DNA of 12,497 nt from Gammaproteobacteria bacterium (GTDB lineage: Bacteria; Pseudomonadota; Gammaproteobacteria; SZUA-229): NCBI GenBank assembly GCA_030637945.1, contig DAOWFN010000079.1, forward strand, positions 1 through 12,497. Direction: 5' to 3'. The stretch's first letter is position 1. Every line of letters begins with the position of its first letter. The notes beneath the pieces were generated by a model. That model saw only the letters and a list, made by a program, of their open reading frames with translations. It was not told the origin of the DNA and did no database searches. Below, piece after piece: positions 7,257 through 12,497 of the stretch. The position numbers and the translations under genes are program-made.

Positions 7257-7871
7257 TTAAAACCTAACCGCCAACCCGGCAAACACTTCACCCTGCCAAA
7301 ACAAGCTACCATTAACAGTCAATGAGCAGCCGCCATTACAGAACAGTGCAGTATTGCTGTTAAACAGAGTCGCTAGGCCACGTGTCTCCAGACGCAGCGC
7401 AACGTTTTTAGTGATCGGCCATTTCAGGCCAACGCCAATACTAAACGAAGCGCGAAGATCGGACTGAAGACCGGTTAAGTCAGGACTTAGATAAGTAAAA
7501 CCAAGTCCACCACTGACAAAAGTTTTTAAATAGTCTTCATCAGTGATCGGTGCAGTGCCGCCAAAATGTAAATAATCAATCGTTAGAGGTATGTCAGTGG
7601 TGCTGGCGACGGTAGGTATTTCGACATCTACAGATTCTAGATCAGATGATTGATGGCTGTAATAGACTTCGATCATTTTATCTCTTTCGTATGGCCAGCC
7701 AAGTATAAGGCCATAGACATTAGAGCTTCCAACAGAGTGTCTTTTGTCAGTGACCGTATCGATAAATTCACCGCCACTGCGAAATCCGGCTAGTGGCGTT
7801 ACTTCTACTGCGAGACTATTCGTACTGTAGATTAAACTGCTGAATAAAATTATTTTTATAAGTGATTTCAT
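7257..7871 (-). CDS. Predicted outer-membrane beta-barrel protein, unrecognised family
   Basis: A 204-residue protein with a signal peptide (MKSLIKIILFSSLIYSTNSLA, probable cleavage after Ala21). The mature part has alternating polar/hydrophobic strands rich in Gly, such as VYGLILGWPY, KTFVSGGLGFTYL, ASFSIGVGLKWPI and VALRLETRGLA, and it ends GEVFAGLAVRF with a terminal Phe. These are marks of an outer-membrane barrel of roughly eight strands, similar in size to OmpW or OmpA-barrel proteins. Two cysteines (FCNGGC) near the last loop could form a disulphide. I do not recognise a named family. It starts 12 bases after the purT stop with no visible Shine-Dalgarno, so it may be translationally coupled to purT. 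There is no obvious functional link to purine synthesis. Confidence 0.72.
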   Translation of the reverse strand: MKSLIKIILFSSLIYSTNSLAVEVTPLAGFRSGGEFIDTVTDKRHSVGSSNVYGLILGWPYERDKMIEVYYSHQSSDLESVDVEIPTVASTTDIPLTIDYLHFGGTAPITDEDYLKTFVSGGLGFTYLSPDLTGLQSDLRASFSIGVGLKWPITKNVALRLETRGLATLFNSNTALFCNGGCSLTVNGSLFWQGEVFAGLAVRF

Positions 7872-7883
7872 AAAGTAAAGTTG

Positions 7884-9065
7884 TTATAGGTTTGTTGTTA
7901 TTTTATCTGAAGCATCTATTGCTTTTTGTTTGGCTGTTTCAACGGTGTTATCTCTTGCAAGGGCAACACCCATACGTCGTTGACCCTGTACTTCTGGTTT
8001 CCCGAACAAACGAATCTGTGTATCGGGTAACTGTAATGCATCATTAATGTTATTGAAAGTCACATGATCAGATTTTCCATTAACAAGAATAACGCTGCTT
8101 GCACTCGGTCCATGAAAGTGGATTCCGGGTATCGGTAGTCCGAGCACTGCGCGTGCATGTAAGGCAAATTGAGATAAGTCCTGCGATATCATGGTAACCA
8201 TGCCGGTATCATGTGGGCGGGGGGAGACTTCACTAAAAATAACGTCATCACCTTTAATGAATAATTCAACACCAAAAATGCCGCGTCCACCCAGAGCATC
8301 AGTAATCCTGGTCGCCATGTGACGTGCTTTACTGATGGCATCGTCAGACATGGCTTGTGGCTGCCACGACTGCCGGTAATCACCGTCTATCTGTACGTGA
8401 CCAATCGGTTCGCAAAAACTGGTACCGCCGATATGGCGAACGGTTAATTGTGTTATCTCATAATCAAAATCAACAAAACCTTCGACGATGACTTTACCGG
8501 CACCAGTGCGGCCGCCTTCCTGTGCATAGTTCCACGAAGACTCGATATCGGCTTCTGATTTAATCGTACTTTGACCTTTGCCCGAAGAGCTCATTATCGG
8601 TTTGATAACACAGGGTATGCCTATATTTTTCACAGCATCATCGAACTCTTCACGCGTGCTGACAAACTGATAGGGTGATGTCGTCATGCCTAACTCTTCG
8701 GCAGCAAGACGGCGTATGCCTTCGCGGTTCATGGTGAGTTTTGCGGCGCGTGCAGTGGGGATTACAGTAAAACCTTCTGTTTCCAGTTCGACCAGGGTGT
8801 CGGTGGCAATGGCTTCGATCTCGGGAACAATATAATCAGGTTTTTCTATTTCGATGATTTTGCGCAATGCATCACCGTCAAGCATAGAGATGGTGTGACT
8901 ACGGTGCGCGACCTGCATGGCCGGAGAATTTTCATAACGATCGACCACGATGACTTCGACACCATAACGCTGTAGTTCAATAACAACTTCTTTGCCGAGT
9001 TCGCCTCCACCGCAGAATAAAACTTTAGTTGCAGTGCTGGATAAAGGCGTACCGATTGAAGTCAT
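7884..9065 (-). CDS. purT: Formate-dependent phosphoribosylglycinamide formyltransferase (GAR transformylase 2)
   Basis: PurT is a cytoplasmic ATP-grasp enzyme that makes formyl-GAR from GAR, formate and ATP. It does the third step of purine synthesis without folate, in parallel with PurN. The 393 residues match the family (E. coli 392). The N-terminal domain has the GGGELGKE loop (19-26) and VPEIEAIATD (80-89). The ATP-grasp domain has Lys155 and the SSSGKGQS loop (159-166). The metal/phosphate-binding SEVSPRPHDTGMVT lies at 278-291. The C-terminal domain ends with LFGKPEVQGQRRMGVALA. AAAGAGA before the ATG serves as ribosome site. mutM lies upstream in the same direction, but a REP pair separates them, and purT may have its own promoter beside that repeat. 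Confidence 0.97.
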   Translation of the reverse strand: MTSIGTPLSSTATKVLFCGGGELGKEVVIELQRYGVEVIVVDRYENSPAMQVAHRSHTISMLDGDALRKIIEIEKPDYIVPEIEAIATDTLVELETEGFTVIPTARAAKLTMNREGIRRLAAEELGMTTSPYQFVSTREEFDDAVKNIGIPCVIKPIMSSSGKGQSTIKSEADIESSWNYAQEGGRTGAGKVIVEGFVDFDYEITQLTVRHIGGTSFCEPIGHVQIDGDYRQSWQPQAMSDDAISKARHMATRITDALGGRGIFGVELFIKGDDVIFSEVSPRPHDTGMVTMISQDLSQFALHARAVLGLPIPGIHFHGPSASSVILVNGKSDHVTFNNINDALQLPDTQIRLFGKPEVQGQRRMGVALARDNTVETAKQKAIDASDKITTNL

Positions 9066-9095
9066 AGTGTTCTCTTTAAGTTTATACGATTAATG

Positions 9096-9123
9096 ATTGT
9101 ATTGTTTCTAGTGTAGGTGCGAA
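9096..9123 (-). promoter_or_regulatory. Possible purT promoter with -35 inside a REP arm
   Basis: On the minus strand TTCGCA (9118-9123) and TACAAT (9096-9101) are 16 bases apart; they match four and five of six sigma70 consensus positions. The -35 hexamer is part of the REP hairpin arm. A second -10-like TATAAA (9081-9086) has no good -35 partner. Support is by eye only. Confidence 0.3.
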
Positions 9124-9180
9124 TTCATTCGCACGACCATCATATATGTGCCACGATGTGCGAACTAATTCGCACCTATA
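9112..9180. repeat. Inward-facing REP pair (BIME-like), copy B
   Basis: The left REP at 9113-9134 is GTAG plus GTGCGAAT, loop TC, ATTCGCAC, identical over 22 bases to the one at 7140-7161. The right one, in reverse orientation, has arms GTGCGAA (9158-9164) and TTCGCAC (9169-9175) around CTAA and ends CTAT instead of CTAC. The linker contains CATATATG and resembles the copy A linker (both have GCACG, then CCAT, then ATATG). It fills most of the mutM-purT spacer, starting 8 bases after the mutM stop in the reading direction. Confidence 0.82.
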
Positions 9181-9188
9181 TTAATAGA

Positions 9189-10004
9189 TTATCGCTGGCA
9201 CCGAGAGCAATAATAAGTAGAACGTGCCTGCTGTGTAAACTGTTTTATTGCTTCACCACACTGCATACACTCCTTACCATCTCTACCATACACTAAAAGC
9301 TTCTGCGCAAAGTAACCGGGCTGTCCACTTATGCCGGTAAAATCACGTAGCGTTGTACCGCCTTCATTAATGGCGAGTTCAAGAGTCAGTTTTATTGCAT
9401 CGACAAGCTTTTGCAAACGTGAAAGAGAAATATTTCCTGCTTTGCGTTTCGGGTTTATTCCTGCTCTGAACAAGGCTTCGCTGGCATAGATATTACCGAC
9501 ACCAACAACGATATGGCTATTCATGATAAAAGCTTTGATGGAGCATTGTCTTTTATGCGCTTTATCATGCAGATACTCGGCAGTAAAAATATCATCGAGT
9601 GGTTCGGGGCCTAATACTTTTATTAACTTGTGTTCGTTAATATCATCTGCCTGCCATAATACACAGCCAAATTTTCGCGGGTCACGTAAACGTAAAATCT
9701 TGTTGTTGCTCACACATATATCTATGTGGTCATGTTTTTCAGGTGGTGTTTTTTTCGTACAGATGCGAAGACTGCCCGACATACCCAAATGGATAATAAT
9801 ATTGCCATTATCCAATTTTAGATAAATGTACTTTGCTCTACGGCAGACCTCACGTATTTTTTTGCCTTCAGCAAGCGCGGGGAGGTTTTTAGGAATAGGC
9901 CAACGTAATTTATGCTGGCGAATTTCTATAGTTTTAATCGTTTTGTTGAGCAGGTATGGCTCTATACCGCGACGACTGGTTTCAACCTCTGGTAGTTCAG
10001 GCAT
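9189..10004 (-). CDS. mutM: Formamidopyrimidine-DNA glycosylase (8-oxoguanine repair)
   Basis: MutM (Fpg) removes 8-oxoguanine and ring-opened purines from DNA and cuts the abasic site by beta,delta-elimination. The 271 residues match the family (E. coli 269). The catalytic N-terminus MPELPEVETSRRGIEP provides Pro2 and Glu3. Lys58 in RRAKYIYL corresponds to the catalytic Lys57 of the processed E. coli enzyme. IHLGMSGSLR and VVGVGNIYASEALF form the DNA-contacting core. The C-terminal zinc finger has Cys246, Cys249, Cys266 and Cys269 (C-x2-C-x16-C-x2-C), with the conserved Arg261 in QARSTYYC. All key residues are present. The start lies 30 bases after the DUF6524 stop, so the two genes are probably co-transcribed. 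No clear Shine-Dalgarno precedes the ATG. Confidence 0.97.
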   Translation of the reverse strand: MPELPEVETSRRGIEPYLLNKTIKTIEIRQHKLRWPIPKNLPALAEGKKIREVCRRAKYIYLKLDNGNIIIHLGMSGSLRICTKKTPPEKHDHIDICVSNNKILRLRDPRKFGCVLWQADDINEHKLIKVLGPEPLDDIFTAEYLHDKAHKRQCSIKAFIMNSHIVVGVGNIYASEALFRAGINPKRKAGNISLSRLQKLVDAIKLTLELAINEGGTTLRDFTGISGQPGYFAQKLLVYGRDGKECMQCGEAIKQFTQQARSTYYCSRCQR

Positions 10005-10034
10005 GTGTGTATGTCATACAAGAACAGTAATTGA

Positions 10035-10460
10035 CTATTCTCTATCGAGTTCATCGGTATCGATCTGGCCCGTTACGCGACGACGTACATGAGACCAGGA
10101 AACGCCGATACTCAGTACACTGGCAAGCATGATCTCGATGATATAAGTAATGACACGGAAGTTATCTGTTGATAGACCAAGTACATCGATAACTAACCAG
10201 ATGGCTAGTCCAAAGAATGCTGCAGCCAGGATAATACCTATAGTGCCAAGTGAACCTAAGGTTGCTCTGATTAAAATGATCCAGGCAATGAGTATTATCA
10301 CGCCGATAAAGGCTTTAAGTACACTAAATTCAGGCAGTGCATCATAGACCCAGTCATAGTAAGAAACACCTTCAGGGTTATAGGTGGCGAAAACGACAAT
10401 AACGGCAAAAACGAAACGCATTGAAAAACCATTCCATCCAAAACTATTTCTTGTCGCCAT
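10035..10460 (-). CDS. Four-helix membrane protein, probable DUF6524 family
   Basis: A 141-residue inner-membrane protein with four predicted membrane segments (about 13-27, 47-65, 72-93 and 102-122), no signal peptide, and a charged, cytoplasm-type tail (WSHVRRRVTGQIDTDELDRE). The N-terminal NSFGWNGFSMRFVFAVIVVFATYNPEGVSYYDW resembles my recollection of DUF6524 proteins, with the invariant-looking TYNP and SYYDW; this assignment rests on memory of the family, not a search. Function is unknown. A good ribosome site (GAGGAAA, 10466-10472) lies five bases before the ATG, and a promoter with perfect TATAAT lies just upstream, so the gene probably heads a short unit with mutM. Confidence 0.75.
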   Translation of the reverse strand: MATRNSFGWNGFSMRFVFAVIVVFATYNPEGVSYYDWVYDALPEFSVLKAFIGVIILIAWIILIRATLGSLGTIGIILAAAFFGLAIWLVIDVLGLSTDNFRVITYIIEIMLASVLSIGVSWSHVRRRVTGQIDTDELDRE

Positions 10461-10489
10461 TGTTATTTCCTCGTGAATTTAGGTGTTCT

Positions 10490-10518
10490 ATTATACGGAT
10501 TAATGCGCTAAGTCAGAA
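10490..10518 (-). promoter_or_regulatory. Probable sigma70 promoter for the DUF6524-mutM unit
   Basis: On the minus strand a perfect TATAAT (10490-10495) is preceded, after 17 bases, by TTCTGA (10513-10518), which matches three of six -35 positions. The predicted start near 10483 gives a short leader of about 22 bases containing the GAGGAAA ribosome site. The REP palindrome ends a few bases upstream of the -35. Confidence 0.5.
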
Positions 10519-10521
10519 CAA

Positions 10522-10561
10522 TTTTTATGTAGGTGCGAATGAATTCGCACCTACATAAAAA
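10522..10561. repeat. Single symmetric REP palindrome, copy C
   Basis: Nineteen bases (10522-10540) are followed by the loop GA and their perfect complement (10543-10561). The core is again the GTAG head and GTGCGAAT/ATTCGCAC arms, but here CTAC is also present at the far end, so one hairpin carries both heads. Read on the minus strand the loop is TC, as in the left REPs of copies A and B. It lies one base beyond the stop of the DUF4340 gene. Outward of the stem there is no T run on either strand (the T runs are at the 5' side), so it is not a typical intrinsic terminator, but it could protect the 3' end of that mRNA. Confidence 0.85.
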
Positions 10562-10562
10562 C

Positions 10563-11387
10563 TTACCGAGGCTCTATCAGTTTTTTATACGCCTCAACAT
10601 CCAGATGATACTCAAGCTCTAGCTCAGGTCGGGCAAGAATCAGCCATGGATCAGTGTCTGTAATAACATAAGTAACAGGCTCTTGATTGCCAGTTATGTA
10701 AATAAACACTTCGCCCAGTTCTTCACGCTTTAAGTATTTATGTACACCGAACGCCTGAATGCTTTGCCAATGCTCGATAGTTTTATTGATATTATCAGCA
10801 GTGATTTCGATATTACTTTGCCACAAACCCTTTTCATCTTTAGAGATCGTTTGATTTTTAAGAACCAGTTTTTCAATACGGCTATTATTTGGTAATAAGT
10901 TAAGTGAGACCAGGGTGCCAAAATGTGAGCTTATCAATGGGTGGTAAACATCTTCGATAGTAAAAACAGTGTCATTTAATCTGACGTAGCGCAGGCTTGT
11001 TGCGGGGTTGCTCGTGCCGAAGGTGATGAACTGATCATCAAAAGATATCTTTGTTGTTGGATTGCTCAAGCCCGTATCGGTTAAATTGATTTTATCAATC
11101 GAGTATTGTTTATGTACCGGCGCATTTATAAGTTTAAGCAGTGAGCTGATACGAAAATCATTTGCTGCAACGAAAACAGGTTGGGTTATATCCCATTGCT
11201 TACTGTCGTTTCTGGTGAGTGTTACCTTGTCTTTATTATGTTGTATGTTGATTGAGTTTATATCGTTGACATCAAAGTTGGTTAATCTATCTAGCTGTAT
11301 ACTTTCTTCTTCGCTGTAGTAAATGACAAACGCAAGCGAGATTACGACGATAAAAAGAACGAGATTGAGAATGTTTATTTTTGACAT
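10563..11387 (-). CDS. DUF4340 domain protein, membrane anchored
   Basis: A 274-residue protein with one N-terminal membrane helix (about 5-24, NILNLVLFIVVISLAFVIYY) followed by an extracytoplasmic, beta-rich region. The pattern of a short repeated unit (INSINIQHNKDKVTLTRND, KQWDITQPVFVAAND, later RIEKLVLKNQTISKDEKG) matches the DUF4340 family. These proteins are typically encoded next to GldG-like ABC auxiliary proteins, as here. Function is not established. The gene follows the GldG-like gene by 16 bases in the same direction and has no obvious Shine-Dalgarno, so it is probably expressed as part of that operon. The symmetric REP palindrome follows one base after its stop. Confidence 0.83.
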   Translation of the reverse strand: MSKINILNLVLFIVVISLAFVIYYSEEESIQLDRLTNFDVNDINSINIQHNKDKVTLTRNDSKQWDITQPVFVAANDFRISSLLKLINAPVHKQYSIDKINLTDTGLSNPTTKISFDDQFITFGTSNPATSLRYVRLNDTVFTIEDVYHPLISSHFGTLVSLNLLPNNSRIEKLVLKNQTISKDEKGLWQSNIEITADNINKTIEHWQSIQAFGVHKYLKREELGEVFIYITGNQEPVTYVITDTDPWLILARPELELEYHLDVEAYKKLIEPR

Positions 11388-11403
11388 CGGGATTTTACGG
11401 GCA

Positions 11404-12497
11404 TTACATTTTTTTGCGTTTGTACCATACGCGGAAACCGATAAGTAATAAAGCCAGGGGGATGATCAGGAAGAAACCAAAAGCAATGATCATTATTTGC
11501 GTATCGCTTAATGCCAGCCTGGTATCAGGAGAAGCTTTTGTCTCTACCGAAACAAAATCATCGTCGCCGATTAACCAGTTAAAAATGTTTAGCCCCAGGT
11601 TTAGATTTGCACCCGCACCGATGTTGGAGTCTGATAAGAAGTCACTGTCACCGACGACCACAACACGCTGTGAACCAGCCTGGTCTGAAGATGGGTCTGC
11701 ACTGCGGTGCAAGGCAACAGCGATAGTAATCGGACCGGCTATATCACCCTCACTAGAATCAAAAACCATTTCTTCCGTTAAGCCGCCTGTATCACTCCAG
11801 CTTTTACCAAACGAACTAAACAAAGCTTCAGCCTGCCAGTTGTTCACCGTATTTTCATTTGTAAGTGGACTGATGCCGCGCGCCAGGGAGAATAAAGTAT
11901 TGTATCGAATGGTATTGGTAATAGTGTGCGGGAAATATTCTGTTACTGGAATAACGGCAGGGTGTTGTATCTGTAGCGTGCGTCGGAGGTCTGGGTTATT
12001 ATCGATGATGATGCCATCTTGCAATTGTAACCCTAATGAGCTTGCCAACTTATCCAGGCCGTACAGTTCACCGGGTTCGGTTAACCACAGTAGATTTCCA
12101 CCACTGCTGATAAAGCTTTCAACCTGTTCGATTTCACCGGCTAGATAGGTATGATCAGGTGCGGCTATAACAAGTAATTTTGTACTATCAGGCATGGGGC
12201 TATTTAACAGGTTAACCGTTTGCAGGTTAAAGCCCATATCTGTTAACTGTTGGCGCAGTTGTGAATAAGCACGTTGGTCTGTGCTTTCTATATCACGTTC
12301 GCCATGGCCGCTTAAGAAAACCACCTGCTGATTATCACGGCGATTCAACCTGAGTAAGGCGTTACTGATGGCTTGTTCACTTAATGAGTCAATGTGTTCC
12401 ATGCGATTGTTGTAATGGATAACAAAAGCAAACGGTTTGCTCATTACGATGCCGTCTTGCTTCGCCTGTTCGATATCCAGGTCCGGGTTCAATAATC
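11404..12497 (-). CDS. GldG-like ABC-transporter auxiliary protein, N-terminus beyond window edge
   Basis: The frame stays open to the last bases of the window (first whole codon 12493-12495), so this is the C-terminal part, 363 residues, of a longer protein. A TTG at 12492 is read as internal Leu, because LLNPDLDIEQAKQDGI is a typical internal stretch of the family. Features include VVFLSGHGERDIE (about 58-70 of the visible part), a Rossmann-like segment LLVIAAPDHTYLAGEIEQVESFISSGG, the motif LLWLTEPGE, VVVVGDSDFLSD, and a C-terminal membrane helix (IMIIAFGFFLIIPLALLLIGF) followed by a basic tail. This fits COG3225/GldG, the auxiliary subunit of an ABC transporter named from Bacteroidetes gliding motility. 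In gammaproteobacteria its role is unknown and gliding should not be assumed. ATPase and permease genes are expected just beyond the window end. The DUF4340 gene follows. Confidence 0.85.
   Translation of the reverse strand, partial: LLNPDLDIEQAKQDGIVMSKPFAFVIHYNNRMEHIDSLSEQAISNALLRLNRRDNQQVVFLSGHGERDIESTDQRAYSQLRQQLTDMGFNLQTVNLLNSPMPDSTKLLVIAAPDHTYLAGEIEQVESFISSGGNLLWLTEPGELYGLDKLASSLGLQLQDGIIIDNNPDLRRTLQIQHPAVIPVTEYFPHTITNTIRYNTLFSLARGISPLTNENTVNNWQAEALFSSFGKSWSDTGGLTEEMVFDSSEGDIAGPITIAVALHRSADPSSDQAGSQRVVVVGDSDFLSDSNIGAGANLNLGLNIFNWLIGDDDFVSVETKASPDTRLALSDTQIMIIAFGFFLIIPLALLLIGFRVWYKRKKM

Noticed and set aside
10522..10561. Intrinsic terminator after the DUF4340 gene
   Set aside because: The T tract is at the 5' side of the hairpin on both strands, and the 3' side is A-rich, so it does not fit an intrinsic terminator.
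7136..10561. CRISPR array
   Set aside because: The repeats are palindromic, variable in orientation, separated by genes and not regularly spaced; no cas gene is present.
11381..12148. 255-residue plus-strand reading frame
   Set aside because: It is antisense to the GldG-like gene, whose protein has clear family motifs and a C-terminal membrane helix; the antisense product has no recognisable features.
12490..12492. TTG as the start of the GldG-like gene
   Set aside because: The codon before it (TTA) is also open and the sequence is internal to the family; the protein lacks its N-terminal part because of the window end.
11404..12497. Gliding motility machinery
   Set aside because: The GldG-like family is widespread in non-gliding proteobacteria and no other gliding gene is present in the window.

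Overview
The window is chromosomal DNA from a gammaproteobacterium. GltB, GltD, MutM, PurT and MscS all resemble their E. coli counterparts closely, the DUF481 protein is of the E. coli YdiY type, and the intergenic spaces carry gammaproteobacterial-style REP hairpins. I cannot place it below class from sequence alone. I see no rRNA, tRNA, CRISPR array, prophage or transposase gene. Coding density is high and the base composition looks even, so most of the window is core genome; the less ordinary material is intergenic.

Layout. Positions 1-4485 (+) hold the glutamate synthase operon: the 3' two thirds of gltB, cut by the window start, then gltD. Between gltD and the next gene lies a 168-bp inverted-repeat element that looks like a MITE (4488-4655), followed by a bidirectional terminator (4664-4713). 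A small PilZ-domain protein (4737-5162, -) faces gltD tail to tail and is divergent from mscS (5397-6251, +). mscS is followed by a terminator hairpin and, only 23 bases later, by a DUF481 outer-membrane protein (6325-7068, +). A perfect 17-bp-stem bidirectional terminator (7086-7122) separates these rightward genes from a long leftward block.

The leftward block, read in its own 5' to 3' direction, is: the C-terminal part of a GldG-like ABC-transporter auxiliary protein (cut by the window end), a DUF4340 protein, a DUF6524 membrane protein, mutM, purT and a small predicted outer-membrane beta-barrel. It probably contains at least three transcription units. One comes from outside the window and carries GldG-like plus DUF4340. 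A second starts at a promoter with a perfect TATAAT just before the DUF6524 gene and carries mutM. A third carries purT plus the beta-barrel gene.

Three of the spacers around these leftward genes carry the same hairpin family: a GTAG head followed by GTGCGAAT/ATTCGCAC arms, the form described for RAYT-associated REP sequences. They occur as two inward-facing pairs (7136-7231 and 9112-9180) and one collapsed, perfectly symmetric 40-bp palindrome (10522-10561).

Functionally the genes cover nitrogen assimilation (GltBD), c-di-GMP signalling (PilZ), envelope and osmotic functions (MscS, DUF481 and the beta-barrel protein), oxidative DNA repair (MutM), purine synthesis (PurT) and an uncharacterised membrane export-like complex (GldG-like/DUF4340). 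I found no clear new defence or biosynthetic system. The best candidates for follow-up are the REP family, the MITE-like element, and the GldG-like/DUF4340 pair with whatever lies beyond the right edge.
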